NCBI RefSeq assembly: GCF_014898815.1
Contig: NW_026515521.1
Coordinates: forward strand, 620,001-684,000
Reading direction: 5' to 3'
DNA from: Panonychus citri
Taxonomy: Eukaryota > Arthropoda > Arachnida > Trombidiformes > Tetranychidae
Length of the DNA stretch: 64,000 nucleotides
Part shown: positions 35,525 to 48,310 of the stretch, one piece after another
How positions within the stretch are numbered: the stretch's first letter is position 1
Layout: each line of letters opens with the position of its first letter
Translations under genes and position numbers: made by a program
Notes under the pieces: generated by a model
Seen by the model: only the letters and a program-made list of their open reading frames with translations
Database searches by the model: none
What the model was told of the DNA's origin: nothing

Positions 35525-36400
35525 TCAACGAATATTAATAAAAATGTAATTACAGTTGACCTTAAGCGTGAATGTGGAAGTATTAATAATTTGTCTGATT
35601 GATTTGCTCGTTAATATTAATCTGAACTCGTTATTATCGTTGGATATCATTTGCGCATTATTTGAGCATGTATAGCTCCTGATGCTAATATTATTAACGC
35701 TGACTCGTGTAAACAATGAGCTATTTCGAGAAATTCAGAGAAATTAACACCAGGAAAGCCATCGGCTGAACAAATTTTCGATCAATAAGTGAAAATATCA
35801 CATGTTCCTTCCTCAGTTCCAGATATTTGGAAATGTTTACAAATTTCTAGAAGAAGATTTTTCTCAAATTCTGAGGCATCTCTTATGTAGATCATCTTAG
35901 GTGATAAGGTCGTTTCCGCGATGGCTTTTTTAACATGTGCCAAAGAAACCTGAAATTCACCATCACTCACTATTCGTCCAGAAAAGTCTTCTTCTGCCAT
36001 CTCAATCGATCGACGGCAAATGTCCAATGCTTTACGAGCATCTCCAGAAATCGAAGCAACTTTCCTCTTCTTTGCACACCTCTAACAGTAGCTGTTTTAC
36101 CTGTTCCAGGAACACCAGCACGATAAAGACACTTTATTAAGAGAAAAACGAAAAATAAAAAAATTAACATTGAAAGAGAAAATAAAAACCAAGCTTACCC
36201 TCCAGTTTGAACAGTAAATTGGGTGATAATGAAATTATACAAATTGTCAAACTCATTCTCTCTACAAGGTAATTTATATTCTTTTAGACTTGCTGAGCTT
36301 CTTAAATTTTGGCAGCAATCTTAAACTTTTCCATAGTTACAAGATGAAATTGAAAAAAAGCCATTTCTCTGATCAGCTGTTTTGGATACAATATATTTGG
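35525..36400 (-). pseudogene. ORC1: ORC1 fragment with internal deletion, copy 2
   Basis: Same structure as 12440-13310: CRENEFDNLYNF exon, intron, Walker A exon (GVPGTGKTATV), then a jump to GDARKALDICRRSIEMAEED. The lid and winged-helix start (VSLAHVKKAIAETTLSPKM, EKNLLLEICKHFQISG) stay in frame longer than in copy 1, to a stop near 35780. Both copies share the internal deletion, so it predates the duplication. Confidence 0.75.
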
Positions 36401-37279
36401 TCTGAATCAACGCACAATTACAAACGATATTTTTTAATTAAATACAAATTTTATTAACTTATTACACAAATAATTATTTTTACTACAATTTTTTATTTCA
36501 TTTCAATTCATCAAAACTTTACTAAAATAAAGAAAATATTAAACTAACCACTATCTAATTCTTGTGTCTTTTTATAATTGAAGAGTTGATTAAATAAACA
36601 AGATGATTCGAGAAGGTTAAATTATTTAAATCAACAAAGTGAACTGACCTGATTAATTATATTCAGTTAATTAGTTAATTCATCTGCTAATTGTTAAATT
36701 ACTATTTTTGCTTTTGAAAATCAGCGCCTCTGATGCCTTTTGAAATGCGACAAATTAATTAAATCAAGGTTAATAAAGAAAAACAATAATTAGTGTAAGA
36801 AAATGTTTGTGATTTTTAATAATAATCATTGTTATTATAACAATTTTTTTCTCGTATTTTAATCAAATTTTTTTCAATAAAATTCAATTGATTTCATTAT
36901 CAAAATTAGCAAATGTTTTGTCATTTAAAAATCAGCGCCTCTGATGCGCGTTCTCCAAAATTACTCCAGATAGACAACAACGTTAATTAAGTTGTGTCTA
37001 TTAGTATGTTGATTGATTATTATTCAATGGAATATGTACACTAAATAGAGAGGTGAATTTGATAATTTCTAATTGCGAAAAAACTAAATCTAATCTAATT
37101 ATCTAAAAATATTGAATGATATGAAATAAATAATGCTTAATCAACAGCTATCGCGGTTCAACACTTTGAACTTTGCGCCAAAAATTTTCGAGAAAAAGAA
37201 ATAGGCTTGGAAAGTTCACTGTAAATATTGAAATTATTATTAGGTAAATACTGCAAAAAAATGAATAGATAAAATTTTC

Positions 37280-37909
37280 TTACACAATATTGCGATCCAG
37301 TATAACCGGAATTTCATGATCAATCATTTGGTTGACCACTTCCGCAGCAGTATCGGTGATCATTTTGGCCATCGGGTTATTAAAAACCATAGTATTTGAT
37401 TTAATCGCGTTGAACGGTTGACCGAAAGAGTGTACATCTCTTCGAAATTTTTCCAACTCAACAGTGACCGCAGGAACTTTATGGTTATCTGCTGATGCCA
37501 GTTCTGATTCACTGTCAGAACCAGTGAATGAATGAATGAGCCAACTTCGTGAACCCTTGTAGCTCGCATAGCACAAGTATCAGGCCAATGTCCAGTTAGA
37601 GTTGAGTAAATCCCGTAATGTGAACTGCGATCGTTACACATAACGGGCATAGCACCTGGTAATGTGTCGAGCCTCGTCCTGGCCAGCTTTACCAGCAGCA
37701 ACGAATGTGCTGTTACAAATGCAACCAGGATACCGACAAGTTCTATTGGTATCGAAGAATGTTTTTGCCCAAGCGTTTAAGGTCTTTTGTGAGACACCAG
37801 ATTCTTGCTCAACGACGAACACTTGGTAACTGTACTTACCGAAGGAATTGTCTCGCTTCTTTTTTATTTCATGTTCGTTTATGTTACAATTAGTGAAGAT
37901 CCTGACCAC
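37280..37909 (-). pseudogene. Unrecognised Cys/His-containing gene fragment, copy 2
   Basis: Duplicate of 14195-14826, near-identical. It carries the same ATTC-run frame switch plus an extra 2-base loss near 37638 (TTACACATAACG versus TTACACACATAACG). Function unknown. Confidence 0.4.
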
Positions 37910-38850
37910 AATAAAAAAAGTTAAATAATAAATACTAATTTAATTAAAATCCTTATGATCAGTAAACTTACCAATTTTCAAAAGAGTTATCCTTCTTCGG
38001 GATAGTGTTTTCTTTTAAAATTGAAAACATTTTCAGAATGGCCGAAATCGAGATTGCTGCCGATAAATCGGCGTTTGATTAAATTTTGATCAATACCACT
38101 AGCTCCAGCGGCTTTTTCGTAAATGATTTTTACTCGTAAAGGTAATTCCAATACACCAGTATTTGACCGCCTAGCCCCTACTCCTGGAATTACATTTCGA
38201 GATCCAGATTGAGAGCCCGAACTATCAATTCTCGACTTGCACGACCAGAACTTAGAGATCGTGATCGTGAGCGTCGAACTGTAACTTCTGAATTTGCTCG
38301 ACCAGAATTTGAAGATTTGCTCGATCCATCGAGAAAATATCGAACCATTTATCGAGAAATATCGATATTTTCTTCTCTTTCTTTTTCACTTTCTTTTTTA
38401 GCGCTTTTTTTGAAAAACAAAACATAAAAATCGAAGTGTAAGTTCCTCCCCTTTACTCGGTCTTTTTTCTTTCTTTTACCCCTCGATTAATCAGAACACT
38501 TCTCGATATTTCTCACCTCAAAAAATCTCGAGAAATATCGATTCTCGATTATTCTCGCAACAACACTAGTGACTGATCAGGCGAAACCGGAATTAGAAGC
38601 TGCAATTCGTCATCTTCAATCAAAATATGTCACTTGGATTTGTACTTTTTGTAAGCGTGAATATGGAAGTATTAATAATTGGTCTAATTGATTTCTCTCG
38701 TCTCGAATTTTAATATTAATCTGAACTTGTTATTATTGTTAGATATCTTCTTTAAATATTAATAGTTAATATTTTCTTCCATGATCCGTGATCTTAATCG
38801 AGAGATGACCTATTAAGAAAGTTTCACGTTCTAAAACAATAATTAAATTG

Positions 38851-39067
38851 AAAGTCTAACCACTTTTTAAATACTTCAAGCAGTTAATGATAATCAATGA
38901 GAGATACAGTTAACCCAGAGATATGATAATAAGTATTGTCCACTCATTTGAGTGATGTGGTCTTAAAATGGTCAACTGATTAGATATCAAAAGTTATCTT
39001 TACTTGATTATCATTAACTGCGCTAATAATTAAGAAAGTGGTTACAAACTCAAAGTCTTTGGCTGTA
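38851..39067. mobile_element. MITE of the TACAGCCAAAGAC family, copy 2
   Basis: Same element as 15765-15981, carried along in the segmental duplication. Confidence 0.6.
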
Positions 39068-39411
39068 TTTCGTCTGGATAATGTTAATCGCATTAGATGC
39101 ATCTAAGAAAACACCAACATTGTAATGGTTTCGATGTAATAACTTTACAATGGATTTAATTGGATTGATTGAAAATCGTAGTTTACAAATATAAACAGGA
39201 ATTGGAATTTTATTATAATAGTTATTCAATTAAAAGAATATTATCTAAAATTAGGAATTGTTGCTTCGTTTTCGTTGACATTTCGTTAGTGATTTGGCTT
39301 TTAGATGTTAATTATGGAGATCATTGGTCAAGAATAGAGACCATAAAATATTTTCATTGAAATTTTATCTAAATATTAATCAATAATTTTATAAAATTAT
39401 AAGATTTTTAA

Positions 39412-42400
39412 TTAGTGTTGGATGTTTTCAGGATTATTTAAAGTTGATTGGATCAATTTTCTAGATAATTTTGGTTTACCTCCAAATATGCTTAATAGGA
39501 TTGGTAATAAAACTAGACCATGAAGAGCACCAATGATAACGATACCAAAATACATTCGGAAATAAAAGACAACGAAAATTTGAGATGTCGACCAGGCGAG
39601 AACCAGAATACCAGCAAATTTGGTCAATGTTATACCGGAAAGAACCGAGGATCCCATTGATGCAAGTGCTTCTTGCGACCTTTCCTTTCGGGTCTCCTCG
39701 TTACTTAATAGGTAAGCATGAGCAATGTGAACAAAATTCAACCGATATACCACAGGCCATCACAAGATTAACCAACGAAAGTGCGTTCAATGAGATATCC
39801 CACCAATACATCATTCCCATTAGATTGATGACTATACAGACTATGGTGAAAACGACAATCATTGACGATTTGATGTCAAATCCATACAAGACAAATGATA
39901 CCAGAAATATGGCTCCGATTGACAGGGCAAGACTTTTAATTGAATCTTCATAGATGGTTAAATATTGCTCATAGTAAACGTAGACAAGACAATATGGGAA
40001 CACTGTGACCTCTTCTCCTTCTTGTAATTGTGTACCAATGGCTCTCTCAATATTAGAGGCTAAGAAGCGAGCGTTTTTCATGGCGGCAATGAAGTCACTC
40101 GATGTGACTAACGGGAATGGAATGAGCTGTAATGACTGGCTAATACTTGACCATTTTCGTCCAATTTAACTGCAGCCCCATAAGCACCTTTACCACCTTT
40201 TGGACATGAAGCTGTTGGTACATCTGATAGATAATCAGGTAAGAACTTGTAAAACTGTTTTGGCTTAATTGTGGAATCATCATCAGCAATTGGACATAAT
40301 GAACACTCCTTATTTCTGTTGACATCGGTTAAAGTTGATGGACAAAATTGACTGGTATCATTTTTCCATAGACGACAACAAGATGATGTAGTTGCTCAAT
40401 CAAAGTAATCATCAAGCCAAGATGCTGGAGTATCGACAATGTAACTTGATTCGGGAGTTCGAGATGCTTGACTGATTTGATTGAAGAGTGAATTTTCACC
40501 ACAAAAACTGGCACCACAGATAAGTTCTTGATGGAAAAGATCAGAGTAATTAAATTTACCACCAAGAACAAAATAAACTGGTGGACCGACCATGAGATCA
40601 TGTTTTTGTGACTTGAAATATTTGAGTACATAGGAATCGTGGGGCATTGATAAATCTTGATCCAGTCCAACGTCAATCTTATTGATCACAGCGATTGATG
40701 AGCATAACCATAGGGCGAACACGATAATAAAAGTTAATCGAGCTCTATCTTTCATTAAAAATGGTGCATAATGATCTTTACAAATTTTATGTAACAGTCC
40801 AGCTTCGTCGACTTCGTTCTTGGCTTCGGGGCTGTTGGGTTTGTTGGATTTGAAACAGCAAAAGATATCGAATCGGGATGATTTGGACCTTTCCATGTCA
40901 AGGTATAAAACAACAACGAAAATGGACATTTGTAATAGGAAATCAATCAACAGAGCAAGTGCCGCATTCAAAGCAAACATACGGATAGCAGGCATTGACG
41001 ATAATGACCCAATGAAGAAACAAGTGACCTCGCAAGCGAAGGCCATCAAAATGGAGGGTCCACATTTACCTAGTACCATGGCGACAGAATCTTGACTTGT
41101 CTCTCCTTCAGCTGGAACATGTCTTTGTAAATGTTGAGCAAGGATGAAAATATTATCGACACCAACAGCAAGAACTAAGAACGGAATCACCTCCATGATG
41201 ATTAAAGTTAAATTGAAACCGAAAAGTATCATAAGCCCAATAGATGAGACGACACTGGCTATCACAATGACAACACCAAGAAGACCAAGTCCAATCTTGG
41301 AATGGACAAAGAACTGATTTTTTGACGGAATTTTACCAAGAGTTAATGAGACATAAGCAAACATTACCAAATAACTGACAACGATCGTTGAAATATCGTA
41401 AAGACTTTGACGGGTGATCTCATCTTGAACCGATCTCTGTAAATATGGGATAAGAAAGTGGTGAAAATTTGGTCTAAAGATTAAAATATAATATGAATAA
41501 TTTACCTCTGAGTAGAATGATATATCGAGATTGGGATATTTGGTGTGATTAAATGAGTGCATGTAGTCAAGAAATGCTTGTTCCCATGATTCGGCTCTCT
41601 TGTTTTCTGATTTTTCCACATGATTGTTTATTAAAATGGTTATCACAAGAGTCTTTGCTTTAGAATAAGCATCAGATGCAGATTTTAATGAATCAGCAAG
41701 ATTGAAACCTCCAAGTGCTACTTTAGGTAGAGCGGGTCCACCATATTCACCAAGACAGGGATAGTGAAAGGGTTTCAGATTATCATCAGGAGCATATGGA
41801 TTACTGAGACAGGAAATGATGTGGTCAAGGTAAGTGTAGTTGGTGATTGGATCACCTTCGAATCGGGTTTCGTTACTTTGAAACCAGCCGATTACACTTT
41901 GAACGGCACATTTACCGTTACCCAATGGACTGAAACAGATATCATTCAATGTGACAGTTTTACCTTCAAATTTAACGGTCAGAGATGTTATTTCATTTTG
42001 AATTTGTAGAATTTGTAAAAGAAATTCTTTCTCGAATATTGGATTGAAAGAATAATTTTTTCCACTTGCTGATGTATAATCAAAATTTGGTTCATTTGTT
42101 GTTTTCTTTATGATCAACTGGTTGGTTCGATAAAATGGACCGAAATGTTCATCGAAGTAAAGTTTCTCTTTTCGAGCTTGACTTTTAGGTGATGACCATA
42201 ATTCAACTGGATCAGAGGTAATCTTATCATGGATGTAAATAAGTTGAAGGCTTGTGAGTATTACTAATATGGTTCCGATGGTTATAACCAGAATGGGTCT
42301 CGAGGTGACAATGTAGCCCCATCGGGTGAAACTTTCCTCTAAAAATAATTCCAATCGCGATCCAATACTTTGCTGTGAATCTGGTGGTTGAGGTGCTGTG

Positions 42401-43780
42401 TTGTATAAAACTTGATGATCTAAATACAAATAATTATGAGAAAATATCAATTAAATCAACTGAATTCATATAAAATGTAACAAATCACAATGACTAATTG
42501 GGGATAAATTTTTTCATGATTATCAGTTAGGATAAAAAAAGGATTATGATTATGGTGGTGGTGGCGGTGGCGGTGATGATGATGGTTAAAATTAATGGAG
42601 TAATTAGTAAACTTAGCATGCACTAAACTGTTTAATTGGTTAGTAGGGTTGGTCACGGAATGAGCCATGGGATTGGGTCCATTGTTTTCAGCTGATTGGA
42701 ATTGGAGAGAAAAGTTAATTGATTCATGGAAAATTGTATTAGATTAAGTGTTAGTAAATTAAAGGTTTACAAGGAATTAGAGGAAAGGAAACACTTTCTA
42801 TTTACCATCAAGGAGATTACTTGTCCTTTCATAACGGGTAAAGTAAAAGACGACGATTGTTGTTGTGGCGATAAATATTAGCGACATAACGATCGCCATT
42901 CCATCAACACCGAATACCTTGAAAGGTTCATGAGGTAATGGTTGAGGTAAAGGTTTACAAACTGATGGACAATCGGAACAAGAACAGGCTGATTTAGTTC
43001 CAACTCCAGGAGCTTCGAAACATTGAGATGATTTTAATGAAAGGGGAGTAACACCAGTATCATTGGAACCTGGAAAGTATTGGAAGTTAACGGCAAACGG
43101 AGAGGGATCTTTTTGACCTACGTATCCAAGAAGACGATGGGGTGTACACTGATCACCCCATTGACCACACATGATCTTTATCGGTTTATCTCCAGGACCA
43201 GGAGCTAAGACATTGACACACGAATTGAATAAGGTTTGGGCAAACGATTCCTCTATTGCGTATGTTATGGTTTTAATCTGCTCCTTTCCAGGTACTTCTT
43301 TGGATGGTTCATGTTCATCTAATCGCAGAAATGTTGATTGAACAGGAGAACAGCTCATTTGACAAATGTAATTGGCAAAATTGTAGAAACATGATGGACA
43401 TCGACCCAACATTCCCTTTGGAACAGCCAATTGATTGATAATAAGATCAATTTGATCCTCATCACAACATAATGTTGGATTGTTAACTAAGAATTGGAGA
43501 AAAAAACAATTAGTTGAGAAAAGATGAAATTTGTGTTGATACAAATAAACTTACCAGGGTCAAGATATGGACAAACCTCTTGAAGAGATTCAAGTAAATC
43601 GGTTCTGTTTATCTTTTGAGGTTCTCCACTATAAGCACACGGAATTTTAAGAGATAATCCAACAGAAGATTGGAAATTATCACATGCACCTCGGAATATA
43701 CATTTACAGTCAACATTGTTGACAAAAAGAAAAGAAATAACAAAAACTAGAAAAAGATTATTACAAGATGATGGTAACAT
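39412..43780 (-). pseudogene. NPC1: NPC1 copy 2: complete exon set, three coding lesions
   Basis: Exons 43555-43780 (signal peptide, CIFRGAC), 42806-43486 (N-terminal sterol-binding domain, many cysteines, TM1 VMSLIFIATTTIVVFYF) and 39412-42419 (all remaining lumenal and membrane domains). Total about 1,300 codons, the usual NPC1 length. The sterol-sensing domain is intact (LAVGVDNIFILAQ). Three defects versus copy 1: TGG to TGA at 40396-40398 (in DYFDW of the Cys-rich lumenal domain), one G lost near 40113, and two bases lost near 39726. The stop would end the protein at about residue 970, before the last membrane bundle. The nonsense change is a substitution and so less likely to be an indel-type error. 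NPC1 is normally needed for sterol export from lysosomes, so either another gene exists or the lesions are not real. Confidence 0.75.
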
Positions 43781-46388
43781 TTTTTTTGGATTCCAACAAA
43801 GCCAAGAACAGGAGAGAATGAAAAATCTGATGATAATCCAACACTTTCCGATTATCTCAGTGAACAGAATATAAGATTAACCAGTTGATCAAACGATTTA
43901 ATCACCTGACAGTATTAAATCAAACAATTAACAAGAGTTACATTGGAAAACTAGAAGACAAAAAAAAACAAGTGGTTGATTCAATTGAATGTTAATGATG
44001 TTCAATATCCTCTTAATTGTGAATCAAAAATGAGACGCTGATAACGTCAGATCTGATATGAGAGCACTGGAAACATGAGGAGGGATAAAGAGGATTAAGT
44101 GTTAGTTAACTGTTGATTGTAATGTGATTAAATTGATACGAAAGGGAAATTGAAAAATGATTAAAACTCTTTAAATGAACATATTGGTATTGTCACTCTT
44201 TTTCCTTTATCAGATTATTGATAATCTAGTACAATTGAACAAGATATCAGATTGGTTAACTTGAATATCCTAAATGATTATAAAGTGTAATTTGATAATA
44301 ACCAACATAGAGATGATAAGTTTCTTGATGATTAGTTGATTAAATAAAAAACAAAACAATGAAGTAATCAAATATTAACTGAAAATAGAAAACAATTTGT
44401 AGCTTTTTCCCTTTTACTGATTAAATCTATGGGAAAGGTTAACAATTTACATTCAACTATGCAAGCTGAATAAATTTACAATCAATTAGCAATTTAATTA
44501 TTGTGGATCAAGGTTGAAATGGTTAACTAATTTTAAAGGAAAGTAATTAAGTCAACTTAAATGTAAACAAAAACAAACTTAATTCTGTCAACATTTGAAC
44601 GAAACGCTTTTAGTGGATGAAAAGAAAGTTAAAAATGGAGCCAACATTAAATTTGCTTTTCTTCAAAAAGTAACAATTTATTTTCCAATTTTTTGCAATT
44701 AACTTTCTTAGTTTTTGTCTCTTTAATATTTTCTATGGTCGATTGTGTAATTACTGTAGTCAATTGTCTCACTGATCATTAATCAATTTCTAATTGTAAG
44801 TGGATGAAGATGAAGAAGACAAAAAATTGTTATCATTAACTGAGTCAATCTTATCAATTTGTTTTAGATTCTTGCTAATTCAATACAATGTATTTCATTG
44901 ACATTCAGTTGATTGATTGATTTATTGATGGAAAATTGTTCATGATCACTGATCAATTGAATTGTGTGATTCATGATTAACTAGTTAATCAAGATTACAA
45001 ATCTGATGGTTGATTGTTTTTTTTTCAATAACCTACAATAATCTCAACTGTGGTTTTTATTTAAATCACTTGATTGTCAATTTATCATTCATTATATGAA
45101 TGTAATTAGAATCACTTGTTATCAGTCACTTAGTCAAGCTTTCAGCCAATGAAGAAAATTAATCATAAAAAGGAAACAATTTAGTTAATTGTCACCCCAC
45201 AGATCAAATCATCGTATGGATTGAAGTTTCTTCCCATTTAGAGATGATCATGATTCCGTGAGACCTTCAATCATTTTTTTGGTTTGTAGTTTAACATTAA
45301 ATTGTTGGTAAATTGAATGTAACAATTAACGAAGAGAAGAAAAGAGCAAAGTTAATTTGGGTTAATTTTCTTCTGTTTTGTTTGTTTTTCCAGTGAAAAT
45401 ATACTTTCATTAATCAACTGATTACACCTTTTATACTTAAGGTATTGATATAAATGAATATTCGAATGAATAATTAGCATCAACAATTAACAATCTAAAT
45501 GAATTAAATGCTAATTTACTTACTAGTAGTTAATGTACATTGTGAGTAACATTTAGTATTTTCATTATTATTGTTCATTAATATAAAATCAAAGATATGA
45601 AACAATTGGTTAGTAATTTTGAAAGTCGATACGAAAAATGTTAATCTTTTAAAATAAAATTTGAGAAATCAAACTTAAGTTGTTATTAGATTCAAGATAA
45701 TTGCTAATTTAATTCTGTATTAATATCATTTAGTATTTACCCTTAGAAAACCTAAATATAATCTTCTGTTTTATGACCGGAATTGTGTTTAATTTTGAAT
45801 AACTCAGTTAATCAATTATCGATAAACGAAACTAAATTGTTTCTAAAATCAGATGATTATGAGATGAAATCTGAACATAAAAATTGATTATTTTGTCTGA
45901 ATTTACTTTCAATAGTTAATATTAAAAGATATTGATTGTACTCCATAGATGGCAATGCTGTCTACTTTTCTTTGGAAAAGTTTTCCTTTTTTCGCTCCTG
46001 ATAAATTTAATTTAATTGACTTTACCTGTGAATTTAAAATTGAATTTTATGTTATTGTTGTTCATCTTGTCACGCAGATCAAGTTGATACCAAGATTGTG
46101 ATGCTTAAACAGTTTCTTTTGTTGTTTTTGTTACTCTTAAAAATTATTTAAAAGTTTGAAATTCTAATGTTATTTTCTCTTTTCTTCATACCAAATCTAA
46201 TGAGTTAACCATTTTTGGACCTCAGAATCTTCATTTCACCTCAACCCTTGGTGCCTAATTATAATCATCAAATTGGACATTTGGATAAGCAAAATAATCA
46301 TCAATTAATCTATTTTATAAATTCTCACTTAATAGTTTATCTTTACCTGAATTTCTGCATTTCAATCTTATTATAATTTCCCTCCCCA
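43781..46388. other. Intergenic, no gene seen
   Basis: 2.6 kb upstream of NPC1, AT-rich, dense in TTAATTG/CAATTAA motifs. No exon-like frames. It probably contains the NPC1 promoter, but no TATA or Inr stands out. Confidence 0.5.
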
Positions 46389-46444
46389 AGTCGTCTAGTA
46401 CGACTTTCCTCCTTTTTGGAGGAGCTACAGTACTTCCCCTGTAG
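46389..46444. other. Three adjacent perfect hairpins
   Basis: Three 6-bp perfect stems in 56 bp, each one base apart: AGTCGT/ACGACT (loop 5, 46389-46405), TCCTCC/GGAGGA (loop of five T, 46407-46423), CTACAG/CTGTAG (loop 8, 46425-46444). The sequence is GC-richer than its surroundings. Not a tRNA: there is no acceptor stem or TTC arm. Identity unknown. Confidence 0.6.
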
Positions 46445-46679
46445 TATTAATGTTAAATCATCACCGCTCAGGTGACAATAAAATTTTCTAAAAATTTTAG
46501 ACTAAAATATCTCTGGTCGACTAGATAATGTCGCTGTTAGTATAAAAGCACATAAAAGACCTTAATTATATGATATTCGGTGAAACAGCTTCTGTGCTAT
46601 AGACTTTTCTTATAAACTTAGACCTTGCATCGTTCTCACCATAAAAGATGATTATCTTGAAATCTTTTCATCATAATGA

Positions 46680-48310
46680 CTTAAAGTTAAGATCTGGAGA
46701 AAAGTTGATATGTTCCTTCAAATGACCTTTATATGACTTTTACTTCTCGAGAGATATTCAGTTGAATAGAATTAGTAGACCAAAAATGCCCTGTAGAAGA
46801 CCTGACAATCTTTGCTAATGAAATTATGTTTATTAACTATAGATTTTTGATAGCACGTTCTAAAATTAATCATTTTAAAAGCATTTAATCGTAAAATCAT
46901 AACGAAAGTTGGGATGTCAATTCGATTAGTATAATTGATAGAAAATGAATTTGGACAAAAATCTTTGGAGAGAGCCTGAAACTTTTCAATCATTTTATCT
47001 TATTCTTTAACTTCAATGTTGAAGCTTTGAATTTAGATTTTGAAGTTCAGATAGAATGAATTTCACACAAGATTCTTTTAAAGTTTTCTTCCCTATGATT
47101 GACCCGGGTCCATATTTATATCGAAAAGTTTTGTTTTTCATTATGTCTAATCTTTTAGGCAACGTTCCAATAGAATTTATATTTTTTCCTGAGAGCCGTA
47201 AAAATGAAAGTTACCAATATGTTTTCTCGTCAGGAGATTATGACTTGCTGTATCTTTATGAAAATATCCGTCGTTTTGACTATGGATTGAGAAATGTATC
47301 CATAAATCCAATAATAATGAGTGACTATTGTGTCTTCATTAACTTTTATCCAAACTCGACCACCCCTTCAATTGACAAAGGAATTCTATCTGCATTTGAA
47401 ATCATCGATTATTCTGTTTACCTGCTCATCTCTTTGTTGGTTATTCTTGGTTCAGTGTTATACTTGATCCGATCACATTCGATCATTGGAAGCGAAAACA
47501 GAAACAATGAACAACTTCGACTCCAAAAGTTTCTATTGTTAATCAAAAGTAAATTTGGTTTACTTTTGTTTCTTTCTTGTTTATTTTCTTGTCACTACAT
47601 TTTCCATCTATTTTCGACATCGTTCACGACTCAATACTCGATATCCCTCCGACCACCACCACTTAATAAATGGTCTGACTTGTATTCTCACCCCAGAGTT
47701 AATTGCACTGTTACTACCAGACACAGCTGCCTGAGGCGAGTGTATGAAACATATGGCTCATCAGACCCACTCATTTCTGTTGAAAGCGAATTCACATATT
47801 TTCTTCAAAATCTTGATAAACCAATTTTATCACATTTTAACGAATACTCTGATTTACCAATAATGTTGCAACGATTTTGTTACGCAAAGATTGATGGTAA
47901 CGCGGTAAATAATTTTCTCTACCATACTGGAACACGTTACTATTATGAAGAGCTTTATACATTAATTTATAGCACCAAGAATCCTTATAAGAAACGTTGG
48001 ATTATCAAATGTTTATACGCAATCCTTGAACAAGGATATTTTTATGCTACAGGACAACGAGCAATTAGCAAGATTCATGGTCCTTGGATAAAAAAGATTA
48101 TCCACAATGTTGGCGCTCAGAAAAGCTGAATACCCAACCTCAAAGTTCATATCGACCAATTAACTATTCTAATTTCGTTGATTTTCTGTTTCTTTTTGTA
48201 TCACTTAATTTTCTAGCTTTTTGTGTCTTTATCATTGAACATCTCATTATGAAATTCAACAATAGATGTCCAATGGTGTTTGTAAACCTTTAACAAGCAA
48301 AATGTTGTCA
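46680..48310. repeat. Tandem duplication unit with IR-G
   Basis: Matches 49440-51080 in direct orientation, including about 375 bp of 5' flank (for example TAGCACGTTCTAAAATTAAT at 46852 and 49615) and the whole receptor gene. The shared flank probably contains the promoter. Confidence 0.8.
47056..48293 (+). pseudogene. IR-like receptor IR-G (one late frameshift)
   Basis: Starts MNFTQDSFKVFFPM. Open for 345 codons through S1-like, M1 (VYLLISLLVILGSVLYLI), M3 (FGLLLFLSCLFSCHYIFHL, STSFTTQYSISL), RPPPLNKWSDL and the S2-like region. One A is missing in an A-run near 48090-48095 (ATAAAAAAG against ATAAAAAAAT in IR-H), which removes M4 from the frame; M4 is intact in the next frame to 48293 (LFVSLNFLAFCVFIIEHL). 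A single homopolymer error would explain it, so this may be a working gene. Confidence 0.65.

Larger units (their letters stand above)
29050..42290. repeat. Segmental duplication, copy 2
   Basis: Direct repeat of 5210-19203, lacking the 795-bp MITE and keeping about 75 bp in the NPC1 scrap that copy 1 lost. Unlike copy 1, its right side continues into the 5' exons of NPC1 (to 43780), so copy 2 is probably the ancestral position and copy 1 the transferred one. Confidence 0.9.

Noticed and set aside
46389..46444. tRNA
   Set aside because: Three stems are present but there is no acceptor stem, no conserved T-arm TTC and the spacing is wrong.
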